NCBI RefSeq assembly: GCF_964340395.1
Contig: NC_135570.1
Coordinates: forward strand, 6,462,822-6,526,821
Direction of reading: 5' to 3'
Length of the DNA: 64,000 nucleotides
Source: Glandiceps talaboti
Lineage: Eukaryota; Hemichordata; Enteropneusta; Spengelidae
Part shown: piece by piece, positions 1-11,767 of the stretch
How the letters are laid out: every line of letters begins with the position of its first letter
Numbering within the stretch: position 1 is the stretch's first letter
The notes under the pieces: model-generated
Seen by the model: only the letters and a program-made list of their open reading frames with translations
Told to the model about the DNA's origin: nothing
Databases searched by the model: none
Program-made: the position numbers and the translations under genes

Positions 1-544
1 TCAAAATAACACTTGAAGAGGGGGTAAGTCTCAGTAAACAAACTTTTAAGTTCTGAAATGAAAGACCATGCATACATCAACTGTTCCCCAAAAAGTACCT
101 TGTACCTTTAGGCACATATTGGTGAACTATACTTCAAAATAGGAAATGAAATTTATTTGACGACAGATTGTAATATCAAAATCAATGAACGCTGAGCAGT
201 ATTTATAAGACTGCCAAAAAATACTGCACTTGTTTTGCATAGAGTTTTAAGATACTGTGACAGGACCTAATGAGTACTCTGAGTACGAGTCTTCACATGA
301 GTATTTGCAGAATTCATTACAGCTGTACTGACAATACAATACCCAAAGTACCAAAGTACACTACACTGATTTTTGTCTATAAACACTCGATAAGTATAAA
401 TGTACGGCGGTGACTTGGAATAACACATATTTGGTCACAATCCTTAAAATGTATTTATCTGAATAGACAAACACATATACTTAATTATATTTCTATTATC
501 ACTATTACTACCATTGTAAAGTACCCTATTTCTACAATTATCGT
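1..544. other. Intergenic, nothing recognised
   Basis: AT-rich sequence without a convincing exon, long open frame or repeat. It lies downstream of the minus-strand tetraspanin gene. Confidence 0.5.
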
Positions 545-905
545 TCTAATAATCACAACACCTGCTTTTCTTGATAGTCATGGCCAATCAATTTTCTTGT
601 GAGTTATAGCCAATAAACACTGTTGTTGATGGTCATGGCCAATCAATGTTCTTGTTAGTCATGACCAATCATTTCTTTTGATAGTCATGACCAATCATTT
701 CTTTTGATAGTCATGGCCAATCAATTCTCTTGATAGTTATGGCCAATGAACTCTGTTGATAGTCATGGCCAATCAATGTTCTTGTTAGTTATGGCCAATC
801 AATTCTCTTGATAGTCAAGGCTAAAACACATTCTTGATGGATATGGCCAATGAACTCTGTTGATGGTTATGGCCAATCAATTCTCTTGATAGTCATGGCT
901 AAAGT
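545..905. repeat. Minisatellite with repeated CCAAT motifs
   Basis: About eleven degenerate copies of a 28-30 bp unit built on TGATAGTCATGGCCAATCAA. Almost every copy keeps a CCAAT core, usually as GGCCAATCA or GACCAATCA. Unit edges vary by point changes and small indels. It lies about 1.7 kb beyond the stop codon of the tetraspanin gene. Confidence 0.85.
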
Positions 906-1249
906 AGAATATTGCTCTCATTATTTCATACCAAGTGCTGATCCATAGCTAGAAAATGTATTCTAACAATACACTTGTACAAAATTAGAAAAATCTATTT
1001 CATTTTCAGGTAAAAAATTGCACAACTCTACAGATATTGCAAACACAACAAAGTGGCTGATAAAATTCCAAAAGTTTGAAAATCGTAATCATGATCAACT
1101 ATCACTAGTTGTAAAAGCAACTGAACAGTTAGTGTTAGTTATAATCAGTTTGAAAGTAACGTGATAAAATTATTGGACATTTGTATCTAGGATTAATGTA
1201 AATGACAAATGATGAAAATTACAGTAAATTATGCAGTTTGTATCTATGT

Positions 1250-1990
1250 AGGATGGAAACACTTCAGTTAGAAAAGTTGTCAGTATCTTCTCATTGTAAA
1301 CACTTCAGTTAGAAAACTCGTAGTGCATTCTCACGTTGTAATACTTCAGTTAGAAAAGTTGTAAGGGATGATCGCACAATGTCACAATAGGCAAAAATCT
1401 TTCGTTTAGGACAAAACCCCCTCCCCTAAATGAACATTCCCAAGTGCGACATCACACATTTATATATGATGTAAACCATGATGTAAAATGTAGCGGTCAC
1501 ACCACTACGATCGATGCAATGTAAAAACATGATAAACATGCATCTCCAACCTTATGAACCAGTTTATGAGACGATAGTAAACACATCAAAATACTACCGG
1601 AAACCCGGCACTGTATCTCACATTAGAAGTACATCTTTATCCACATATCAACATCTCAGCAGTAAATACAGAACCTGTTATCACTGAAGGTGTGAACATT
1701 TTTGAAATTTGGTTAGAAGTATGAAAATGAAGTTCAGCAATCGTATTGACACCAGATCCTCTTCCTCCCTAAATGAAGGAAGTTCACTTATTGTGCTTAT
1801 GTGACATTGTCCAATCATTCGTAAGTGCATTCTCATGTTGTAACAAATCAGGTGAGAAAAGTTGTGGTTTTGTAATTATAAAATTGTAATAACTATTTGA
1901 GGAAAGTTGTAAGTTTTAAACTTATTCCTATGAGAATTTAACACCTCTGAGAGAAAAGTTGTAAGATTTGTCTTTATTCATAACACTTCT
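1250..1990. repeat. Degenerate ACTTCAGTTAGAAAAGTTGT repeats, split by a transposon
   Basis: Copies of a motif close to ACTTCAGTTAGAAAAGTTGT occur at about 1260-1360 and, more degenerate, at about 1850-1990. The two blocks are separated by the inverted-repeat element at 1366-1825, which suggests that the element inserted into an older minisatellite. Function is unknown. Confidence 0.55.
1366..1825 (+). mobile_element. Inverted-repeat DNA transposon remnant (MITE-like), copy 1
   Basis: A segment of about 460 bp begins GGGATGATCGCACAATGTCA and ends with an imperfect inverse, TGTGACATTGTCCAATCATT. A related segment lies in opposite orientation at 60410-60785 and shares internal blocks such as CATCGATCGTAGTG. 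It has no coding capacity. Terminal inverted repeats plus dispersed copies suggest a non-autonomous DNA transposon. The ends sit next to TA, which may be a TA target site, but this is not secure. Confidence 0.6.
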
Positions 1991-2159
1991 GACAGCAATG
2001 TTATAGGTGTATGCCCATTTTTGACGTTAAGACATTTAAACATTCGGTAGCCAAAACAATCTCCTTATTGGTTATATCCATCCAAACTTTATGCCGATTC
2101 AATGAAGGCACTGTCGTCAAGAATCATTGATAGTGAGCACAGCGATTAGTCCAGATAAA

Positions 2160-2380
2160 ATTGTTTCCTGTGATTTTCAATATCTGAAAGGCCCAGTTTG
2201 GTTTAGGGTTAAAATTTGGGTGACAAAAAACAGTTGTCTGGTAGAGATCTCGAAAAAGTTAGTCCAGAGCAAAGACTAATCCTATTTAATTCTTATGGTT
2301 CCACTGATAAAATTAACACTAATGTGAGAACCTGGGATTGAATCCTTGGACTTTAACCTAGCTGATAATATGTATTTGAT
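2160..2380. repeat. Dispersed repeat related to copies at 22090-22300 and 25735-26050
   Basis: The stretch with an AAAACAGTTGTCTG core and a CTGGGATTGAATCCTTGG-like end is also present in diverged form in DDX46 intron 4 (about 22090-22300). In inverted form it occurs twice in tandem in DDX46 intron 8 (about 25735-26050). No coding potential was seen. Family unknown. Confidence 0.5.
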
Positions 2381-2562
2381 TTATGTGAAAATTTAGGAAG
2401 AATCTCATCACTATTAGCACATTGTCTGATTGTCAAACACTATAAAAACACTATATTTGCACTGTGTATGCTAGTACAGGTATGGTATGTTAAATTACCA
2501 CCCTATGATACCAAGTAAGTATCAGAAAATGCAACTTTAAGTATTGGATAAAAAACAATCGT

Positions 2563-2943
2563 TCATACTTCTGTACGGTCGTAAACTCTGTGTGGTTTTC
2601 TGGAAGCTATCATAGCCTGTTCTATTTGTTCTTGTTCTTGCTGGTATCTTCTGAGTTGTCTTTCTTGGTATTTGTATCTTGCTTTCAAATCCTTCACAAT
2701 GGACACTATTTTTCTGGCAAAAAATATTCCAAACATCTGTAGAGAAACAGGAAGAGGGTACAATCAATAAAGATGACAATAGTGCCAATGGTATTGTAGC
2801 ACAATTGGTACAGTAAAGGCAGTGACAGACAGACAGACAGACAGACTAGACTGACAGACAGACTAGACTGACAGACCAGACTGACAGACAGACTAGCCAG
2901 AGACAGACTGACAGACAGACAGACTAGACTTACAGACTAGACT

Positions 2944-2999
<56 letters not shown>

Positions 3000-5269
3000 A
3001 ACAGAGATGGATGGATGGATAGACAGACTACACTAGACTAGACTTGACGGAGACAGATGGAGAACTTTTCAGATCAGTTATACTAAAAGTAATTCTTACC
3101 TCTAATAAAGCAAAAGCAATTGGAACTCCACCAATTGTGTAATAGTGTTCAACAAGGAAAAATTCAATTGCACTGGAACACCCCTGCACATAAATAGTTT
3201 CTCCTCTTTCAACATTCTGCAAGTTAAACATCAATCAAATATATGAAACATTCCTACCAAAATGATACAACATTGGGGCTAGTTTTCAAGATTATCAAAA
3301 GCAAAATAAATTTGATGATCAACTCATATACTACATGTAAGATGCTGTTTGAATAATAGTCTTCAGTATTTCTGACCTTGTGTCCAGTTGAAATAGCGAT
3401 GAGCATCAGATCTTTTGACATAGACTGTGGCTCAGAGATAAACTCTTCCACTTTTGCTGTTACTTTATTCAAGAAAACTACAACCCGTGAAAAAACACTG
3501 ATGCATTTGTTTGATTGTGGTAAGCAGGAATAAGACAGGTTTCATGCAAAGACCATGATGTAAGTAGTGTTGGTAAGTTATCAAAGTATAAACACCAAAT
3601 GAGCCCCGGATTCCAAAACTCTGTTTACTGTTAGAATGCTACACATTATAATTATGGAGTCCAACTGTTAATGTTACATCCAAACTTCCTCAGATATAAA
3701 AAAAAAAATGATAAAAGTGTTTGGTCCGGTGACTTTCCTACTACATGTATTTGCATTGAATCCCCATTGTTATGTACCACTGTTCCTTTACCCTTAGTGT
3801 ATCTTTCTCATCTCTCCGACAGTAAAACTCTAACATTACCATCAGACCCCTGTCTGTTGTTGGTTACCTGTCCTGCATCCCAAGTATCACATATCACTAT
3901 TCCTGTACTCAGATTGATTTACCACTTATAAATAAAATACACATTTACCCATTTCATCCAGTACAGCTTTCAAACAGCACTTACAAACCCTGAATGCCAT
4001 TACTGTTCAACATACTGTACTCATAAAAGTGCATAAGGAACGAGTGAAACAATCAATAAATCAATAAATGCAATCTGACAGTTTGAATCAATATTATTTC
4101 TTTTAGTAGGTCATCACCTGACTGTATATCTAAATGTTATGGAATAGAATGAGGTACCGCAAGTTCTTATCAACTTTAAGTAAAATATGTGAGGAAAGAT
4201 CGAAAAGTCATGTGCATCATAAAGAACCCTATAGAACATGCCTGAAAGACTTAGATATTAGGGAATTATTACTAAGTTATTATTATGAAGTTGCTACCAG
4301 CTTCAGTATTTGCCTATCTGTGTTTGTGATAATACATATTTGGATGTTTACAAAGTGTTCTACTAATACAGATACATTTATAATTTGCTGAGAGAGCTCT
4401 GATGGCGTAAGTAGACAGCGACGCTGTACTACACCTAACCCTACCCTAACTTGATAAATTATGCATCTTTTGGTACTATCACATCCAAAATTTAAAGTAG
4501 ACGAATTATGAAAGAAAACTTACCATGCCTTGTTTTCTGATACCATACCCACATTGAATATTAATAACGGTATCCTAAAAATTATGATACAAAAATTTCT
4601 GATCATCAAAAACTGTTCTTACATTATACAAAAATGAGATTAATTTGTAAATATTGTATAAATACATTATACTGCAGTGATTTTGTCAAATATTTCTTTA
4701 TATATTTCAGTATTTCTGTCCAAGTATTTCAATATATTGTGTTATTTCTGTCAAATCTTGTACTTATCTATCAGAAAAGATGTATGAAATTACGTTTGGG
4801 GAACCAGGTAGATCCAGAATGGGGGTACAAAGTCAACATGAAAATTTTATACTTTGGCTCAAAAGTAGTTCATGTACTACAAGAAAACATCAATAAATAT
4901 ATGGTAAGAACAAAGAATTCAGTCTGATGTTTACCTCGGGATTCTTCCGACAACAAGAAAATGGTACACCACATGCTTCAACTGCACCAATTTCCTCCAT
5001 TGAGCAGTTAAAATATAAATTTTGCTCCCAGTCATCAAATCCTTCACTCCCACAACATTCCATCTAGGAGAAAGTCAAACATGCACTGTAATTAGGCATC
5101 TGTTTTGTTCCTATACTGGCTTGTGTTGTCAAACTAAATGTTAATCTACATTTTTTAAAAGAGGCACAGACTGAGTTTCAGAACTGTTTTACTTCTACAT
5201 GGTTTTTAACACAACTGAATATGATAAGGTTCAGGAGTGCTATAGGTATGATGCGGTGTCTGTCCATCC

Positions 5270-5303
<34 letters not shown>

Positions 5304-5315
5304 GTATGTGTGTGT

Positions 5316-5375
<60 letters not shown>

Positions 5376-7937
5376 ACGATTTAAACTCAAAAACTTTAAA
5401 AGAAGCACTTACATAAAATGGTGATTCAATCTAGCATAATCATGTAAAGTCAATAAATGGATTTAATGGCATCAAAAATTGTCACCTGGCATTGTTACAA
5501 ATATATTTACCAGTCAAGATAAATATTTATATCAATAGCTAATGTGGACAGGGGCAATGGAAATAATTATCCTGTAGATAATCCAGTCTAACCCCCTATA
5601 AATATATTTGACAATTGACAATAAATACTATCTGGGCATTGTTAGCAGTATACCGATAGTCTGGATGACGAACATGGTTTCTAACTAAACCATCAACTCT
5701 CAATATCACCACATATTGGCCAAAAAAGTAACAAATACTGTTGTCAAATACTAAAATACTACATAATTACCCCTTGTTGAAGTCCATCGATGAGTTCTTG
5801 TAGGTTGATATCATCTCGGTATTTTCTTATAGATATGTTTATGACTGATTCCACTTCCCCAAAAAACTAAAAGAACAAATTACATTACATGTAAATGTAT
5901 GATTTTTCTTCCCATTATTCAATGCATGTTCATTGAAATGAAATACAGTGAATAATGAATGAGGAACAAATTTCAATCCAGTTTTCTTGGCAATCTTGCA
6001 TAATGTTAGACTGTAACAAACTGGTCGTGTTGTTCAGCCTTATCAGACTTCTAAAATGATAGCTAATAGCGTGGTTCCAAAATCATACATCTCTGGTAGT
6101 CCAGCCTTCGTTTTTCTAACACAGACACAAAGAGGATTTATGACATATATCTATACTTACACTTTCTTTGTTATATTGTAATGTGATGAAGAGAAATAAA
6201 CCCAGGGCAACTTGAAGTAGAAATATTATACATAGCACAGCAGCAAACTACAATAATACAAAATAAATTAAACATAAGATTAGTGATCAAATTGACAAAT
6301 ATTTTATTGATTCAGTGAGAACACCTAACAGTTAAGTTACCAACTAGTTCAGGTATCTAACAATTCGATTAGTCAAACAGTTGATTTAACCCAAAAGTTC
6401 TGTTAACCAAACAGTCAAATTAACCAAACAGTTCAGCTAATATAACAGTTCAGTTAACCAACCAGTTTGGTTACCAAACAATTTGGTTAGTCAAACAGTT
6501 CGGTTAACCCAGCAGTTCTGTTAATTAAACGGTCAAATTAACCAAACAGTTTAGTTAGCATAACAGTTCACTTAACCAACCAGTTTGGGTAGTCAAACAG
6601 TTCGGTTAACCATCTGATTGTCTATCAGGTGGTGAAACATTCATCAGTTGAATTCAACCAAATAGTTGAGATTATCACCTATCACTACAGACTGTAAGAT
6701 ACAATGTGTCATCCCACCCCACTGGACTGCTCAAGATTTCCAAGACTGATGTGTGAGGGCACTCTAGCATGGCGTATCTTACAGACTACTATTACCAGAC
6801 ATCATACATGTTATTAGTACAGATAAATTAAGTTGAGCATTGCATTAGACTCTCACAGCATTCACTAAATTGTCTCTATATTTTGACACACCAGCTAGCC
6901 TAATCCCCTAGTATTATGCTCCCTCATTCAAACTTCACTAGTTTGACAAAGAGCACCATACAAGGGGACTATGCTAGCCATGATGTCAAAATATAGTAAG
7001 TGTAAACACAAGACAATCTATCAACGCCAGTGAGGGTTGTGAGAGAGTCTTAGCAGTTCCTACATTTAAGCCAACTGTTAATATGACAAAACTCCACAAT
7101 GTGACGTACTCTGGTTATTTGCTTGCAGTGTTTTTTGTGGTAGTCCTGTCACGAGCATAACAAGTCAAAGTGCAGCAGAAAACACTGCAAGCAAGAGTGC
7201 AAATACCCTGAGTACCCATACTGGCACTCACGCAGCACAGGGTTCTGTTATTATTACATAAGTTTATCTGAAACAACAAATTTCAATAAAAATTGTCACT
7301 ATGGGGTAATGCGCATTTGTGTAGAATGAACAATTGCATCCTCAATTACATATCATTTGCATGCAGGTATGTAATAATGTTTTCAGTTTTGCCCTGCAGT
7401 GCAAGTAATCTCTTGTATGCATGTACATGTAATGATCAATTATACATATACTTACAAAGTTCAACAAACATGTATTCTCTCTAAGTGCACCTATACATCC
7501 TGATGTAGCAAGTACAAAAATGATGATTCCAATAAAGATAATAAACAATGGATAGTTTGCAAACAGGAATACTATAATAGAATCCACTTCTGCACCCCTT
7601 AACTTTGAAAAATCAATGCCACCCTGAAAGAATAAATCATGATAAATAAGTATATTATGAAAACTTCGGTCTTCAGTGACTAGTGACATTCTACGTTCTA
7701 CAAACAAGAATCTGCTTGCAACAACAAATTACAGACAAGTCACCTATGGAGGTCATTCATTCTCATATGTCGCCCCTAAACTATGGAACTCTTTGCCACT
7801 TGACATTCGCCAAGCCTCCAGCATGGATTGTTGCAAAACAAAACTGAAGACTTTTTTGTTCACCAAAACTTATGATGTGCTTTCGCCATTCAGTACTACT
7901 GAACAGAACATTGTTCTGGAAATTGGCACTATAGATA

Positions 7938-7983
<46 letters not shown>

Positions 7984-10900
7984 GGACAGTCCACATATTA
8001 TATAATTGTTTTTATTTTGCCTAATCTATTGGCAATAGTCACTAACCTGGTTAGATATAATATGTGCCCAGATGCCAAGTCCAAGAATTAATACACCAGC
8101 CAACTGTAAAGAAAGAAATGGTAATTGACAGTGAACAACATTAAGGTATCATTCAACTATGTATAATATGTAGTCCAATAATATTTAGATGTTGTTCTCC
8201 AATATTTTTCTTCGTTCAGCCAAGGAAAATGCAAGTGACCTAAGGGGCCTTTGTCACTACAAGTCACTAGACGAGTAGTGACAAAGGCCCCTTAGGTCAC
8301 ACGTATTTTCCAACTGAATGAAGACAAATATTGGAGCATAACATAATTATACCAGTGCCAGTAATATCAAAGAAAAACAAGGGAAAGTAATGGCAATCTT
8401 GAATGTTTTGACTCATATTTCGAACACAGCAGAACCAGTGACATAGACATGTGTTGTCATGACATAGAACAACCAGAGTATATATTCCATATCTTATGCA
8501 TGGTATAAACGCTGACATTTTCTGTAGATCCAAACAGATTTTCCACCTGTGAACAATTTTTTGTTAAAGTTAGTTTTGTATGAAATATTTAATCAAACTT
8601 TGAATACACCATGTAAACAAAAATTAAAAAAATTACAAACAAACCCAAATTACAGCTGTATCCTAGCTGTTCATATCATATGTTCAAAATAGGTCATACC
8701 CATCTATAACTCTAGTCTGGATGTCAACATGGCCTCTAACTAAACCACTGTAAGTGGAGGTGTAAATTGCACTCATGTCAGCACTCACATCAGACTGAAC
8801 AGTTACACATAACTATTAAATAAATACAATATTAATCAATCAGTGCCTCAGTGTTGTCTTTGTGTTTGATATTTTACCAGTGTCTGTTTTCACCACTTGT
8901 ATACATGAAATAACTTCAAGGCTAAATCTATATCAGACCTAGTCTGTAAGATACCACATTTGTGCCACGCTATCAGCCAGCACTCACATCAGTCAGTCAT
9001 GATCAGTCAGTCAGTCAGTCAGTCGTAGTTAAGAGGCCTGATAGGGCTGAACAACATGACTGTTTTACAGTCTATATCAGACCTGACCTTGAACTATAGA
9101 AGATTGTATACTGTAGTACACTATACAGTTGGTAAGGCAAAACAAATGTTTGTTTCTGATAACAAGACTTCACAAAAAGGTAGGTACGTCAGAATTTTTC
9201 ATATTTTTTTAATCTTTAAAGAAATTGTTTCAACCAAAGACAAGACACTCATTGGTCACAATACTTATGTGATAGTTTGATGAAGAGGCAAATGTAGACA
9301 ATTATATTTATATGAAAAGTAAATGAATTCAATATTCAGCCTGAACTGTACTTAAAATTCATCTTACATTCTAAAAAGAGACACTTTGGCAAGAAAATGT
9401 ACATGGGATTCACTCCCAAGAAATATTTTGACTCTCTGAGTAGAAATTCCATTACTAAGTATGAACCTAGAGCCCATGAACATTCATTCTCACAGATGTT
9501 CTTTTGTTTTAAATGATAACCTAGCTTGTAGCTGATCAGTAGTGAGTGACTGCAAACAGTAAGAATACGTAAGCCCAGATGACCAGAAAAGTAGAGAGAT
9601 GACTTGAGTAACTGGTAAAAATGTTGCAAACAATATTTTCCTTAAAAAACTAAAAGTGAATAACAATTATATTCTAAACATTTGAAGATTATGAGACAGA
9701 AAAAAAATCTGCCGAAGGAATGGTGCCAACATATAATGCAGTATTACATTACTAGTAGACAATGCACATCAACTTAGATATACATTATATTTGAATGATT
9801 TGGACAAAAACCACCTGTTTGAATTTTTTGAAGCCAGAAACATAAATACTGCGATTTCATTTGCTGTTGATGTGACTGCATGTGGTCACTGGCCAATCAA
9901 AATGTAGATTACTAATCAAAGAATGATGTCTAGCCACAAACACAGACACATTTCATATCCGAGGTAGGCCTATGTGAAAGCATGACATCAGCTACAGTTA
10001 AATGTACCTTCACAAGAGTGAAACAAAAAAATCTACATTCTTCATAATCATATTTTTTCAATACATAAATATTGTTTTCAATAGTCCACAGATTATAACT
10101 TTGTATGTTTACCTCCAGCACCTAATGTCAAATAGATGGTTGTGAGTTATCAAAATATACCCCCCTCTATGTTCAGGTACTATGTAAAAAAAGAACAGAC
10201 ACACTATGCATGTAACAAACACTAGTAGCAAGTATTTCTCCAGAGTTTGGAAGATGAAAGTAATTACATCTAAATGCTGAGTACATTGTACTTTGTATGG
10301 TTTCAGACAGGCATCTTTTAGAAATTTGATCTGATGAGGTACTGAGCTATTATGCAACATCCTTTGAGTAGTTACACTCTAAGTCAGTGCGTTGGTGAAC
10401 TCTTCCCTATAGTGCTAGTTTATACATGTACAGTCTTAAACAGTCATTCTTTTAAAAGTCTAAATTCTCTGAATTCATTCATGTGTAGGTGTTCTTTGTT
10501 TGATGTCATGCATGGAGGTGATTGTGACTTTAATTAAACTTTACCAATTAGTGGGGGAGGGGGGGGGGGATTTTAGCCATACACAAGTCTGTGTTTTATC
10601 AGCATATAGTTCCATGCCATAGATACTGGGCACAGGAGATCTGAATAAAATAGGATTAATAAAAAATAAAGAAAGTACTTTCTTTAATTTATTTATCTCA
10701 GATCTCATGCACCATAGACTTGAAGATCTGCCATTGATCCACTTGTGTAACCAGGAAGTGCACTCACTGTTGGCTTGGAGTATAGTAAATGGAAAAAACA
10801 CAGGCACTTGAATCAATATGGATACAAAACATTTTAAAGTACAATTTTTACAACATTTAGAGAAAAAAATTCATACAGATTGATTCAAGTGCCTGTGGAA

Positions 10901-11252
10901 AAAACAATGGATTTTTCAGTCTACCACGACAGTAGCATACCTGTACACTTGCAATGGTAGGATGCATGCTTTAATAACACCAACACCCTCCAACAATGAC
11001 CATTTCACATGAAGTGTACTTAAATGATTGAAGTTGGGAAATGCAACAATTCTATATTTAAAAAATAGTATAATATGATAATAACAAAACAAATATCTAA
11101 CAATAACAAACATTGCCTCAACTTCACTTTAGCATCAACTCCAAGTTTTGATTTCTACTATCATTAATTTTTTGGAATGTATTTATCTAGGTTTTTTTTA
11201 GTGACTTTTATTATTAGATTGCTGATGTTTACTTTATCTTTATTTGTTATAG

Positions 11253-11289
<37 letters not shown>

Positions 11290-11767
11290 ACACTTTGAAA
11301 CGATACACAAAACTGAGTGAGACGGACATACACCCATCCCACCGCGCCCACCACTAAACTAAATATTAAAATTCATTTATCAAAAACCACCAACACACCT
11401 GTTATATAGATGATACAAGGTCATGTAAATCATTGATGTGTGAAGGACCATGGAGGTACAAGGGGAGAAATGAACGATCGGAAGACAGAATAAAACGGAG
11501 TGGGTGGATGAAATACAAACTAACGACTACAGACAGTAACATAATACGTGTATTACATATCACCCGTCGTATTACGTAAAAACAGAAACGATTTCAAAAT
11601 GCACACAATTAGAAAATGTGGAATCGCATGATCATGAGCGCTTGTAAATAACAACATCGAGCGCATGTTGGATGTAGGGAAAGGAGTGGTTCCTTTATAC
11701 TTACCCAGAAAATAACATTGAACAAAAACAATAAATACTTTAAACACAGAAGCTGGATTTCTGCCAT
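2563..11767 (-). CDS. TspanC8-type tetraspanin (TSPAN5/14/17/33-like), 9 exons
   Basis: Coding exons in transcription order: 11767-11705, 8103-8047, 7623-7456, 6247-6161, 5866-5771, 5063-4935, 4574-4524, 3216-3100 and 2736-2563. They join in frame, all at phase 0, to 313 residues. Four hydrophobic segments fit a tetraspanin: about residues 10-34, 65-88, 97-120 and 242-268. The large loop has ECCGS at 159-163, the VPFSCC block at 190-195, and eight cysteines at 160, 161, 177, 188, 194, 195, 208 and 230. Eight loop cysteines define the TspanC8 group, which controls exit from the ER and surface delivery of the protease ADAM10. The cytoplasmic tail is about 45 residues, rich in Gln, Glu and Arg. 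The start is the first ATG before the typical [14 protein letters not shown] end. Which vertebrate paralogue is closest cannot be told by eye. Confidence 0.93.
2820..3020. repeat. (CAGA)n / GACA microsatellite
   Basis: Tandem GACAGACA runs broken by ACTAGACT variants. They lie in the last intron of the tetraspanin gene (2737-3099). Confidence 0.9.
3217..4523. other. Tetraspanin intron 7, no established exon
   Basis: Holds a possible cryptic exon on the minus strand at 3377-3477 (see rejected items) and AT-rich unique sequence. At about 4120-4165 a short segment reading TCTAAATGTTATGGAATAGA recurs in inverted form at about 17640-17660, next to the Penelope-like remnant. Confidence 0.5.
5264..5375. 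repeat. (CTGT)n then (TG)n microsatellite
   Basis: CTGT repeats pass into a TG run of about 50 nt in tetraspanin intron 5. The open frames here are only low-complexity Cys/Val or Thr/His strings. Confidence 0.92.
6300..6612. repeat. AACAGTT/GGTTAACC minisatellite with a ~110-bp higher-order duplication
   Basis: Short units of roughly 10-22 bp (AACCAAACAGTTCAGTTAACC-like, quoted loosely) fill tetraspanin intron 3. Two longer blocks, about 6390-6508 and 6509-6611, align with one another along their whole length. The series was therefore duplicated as a block after the short units arose. Confidence 0.75.
6687..6788. mobile_element. AGTCTGTAAGGTAC-type MITE
   Basis: A palindromic element of about 100 bp with ends close to AGACTGTAAGATAC and GTATCTTACAGACT. 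It has an internal GTGTGAGGGC block. Relatives occur at about 8935-9000 (partial), 13645-13745, 16340-16445, 21225-21312 and 38665-38702 (collapsed). No coding capacity; a small non-autonomous DNA transposon family is the best reading. Confidence 0.75.
6847..7050. mobile_element. Foldback MITE with AGACTCTC ends
   Basis: A long imperfect palindrome. The outer arms read AGACTCTCACAGCATTCACT and, on the other strand, AGACTCTCTCACAACCCTCA. The inner arms meet around CTATATTTTGACA (6876) and TGTCAAAATATAG (6996). Its ends resemble those of the foldback element at 31771-32140. It lies in tetraspanin intron 3. Confidence 0.65.
7085..7452. repeat. Dispersed ~360-bp repeat, copy 1
   Basis: This segment aligns by eye with 35050-35400 in DDX46 intron 15. 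Shared blocks include GTGCAGCAGAAAACACTGCA, ACTGGCACTCA and ATCATTTGCATGCAGG. It ends almost exactly at tetraspanin exon 3. No coding potential was seen. Confidence 0.65.
7670..7985 (+). mobile_element. 3' end of a CR1/L2-like LINE with a (GATT)n tail
   Basis: The plus-strand frame from 7676 ends in [17 protein letters not shown] followed by [12 protein letters not shown]. That is the typical C-terminal end of CR1/L2/Rex-type reverse transcriptases. It stops at 7942 and runs straight into a GATT/TTGA tandem tail (7939-7983), as in LINE 3' ends. The fragment is 5'-truncated and opposite in strand to the host tetraspanin, in its intron 2. Confidence 0.85.
8199..8334. mobile_element. Palindromic MITE, CCAATATTTTTCTTCG family
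   Basis: The arms run from CCAATATTTTTCTTCGTTCA to its imperfect complement. The inner arms, GTGACCTAAGGGGCCTTTGT and its near-complement, meet around 8265. Partial relatives are at 36297-36385 (DDX46 intron 17) and 63559-63632 (5'-most FNIP intron). It is in tetraspanin intron 1. Confidence 0.75.
10801..10895. mobile_element. 95-bp MITE with 17-bp perfect TIRs and 11-bp TSD
   Basis: The element starts CAGGCACTTGAATCAAT and ends with the exact reverse complement. It is flanked directly on both sides by TGGAAAAAACA (10790-10800 and 10896-10906). A perfect inverted terminus inside a perfect direct repeat is the signature of cut-and-paste insertion. The CAGG start recalls hAT elements, but their target duplications are 8 bp, so the superfamily is left open. 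No coding capacity. Confidence 0.85.

Larger units (their letters stand above)
8104..11704. other. Tetraspanin intron 1 (3.6 kb)
   Basis: Apart from the MITEs listed at 8199-8334, about 8935-9000 and 10801-10895, it contains a short GTCA run at 8995-9022 and a (TTG)n run at 11250-11289. The rest is AT-rich sequence without recognisable exons. The small open frames have no coding character. Confidence 0.6.

Noticed and set aside
3377-3477. Possible exon on the minus strand between tetraspanin exons 7 and 8 (protein-like frame [20 protein letters not shown])
   Set aside because: Exons 7 and 8 already join in the family pattern. Inclusion of this 101-nt piece would bring a stop two codons after the junction. 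It could be a poison exon but there is no further support.
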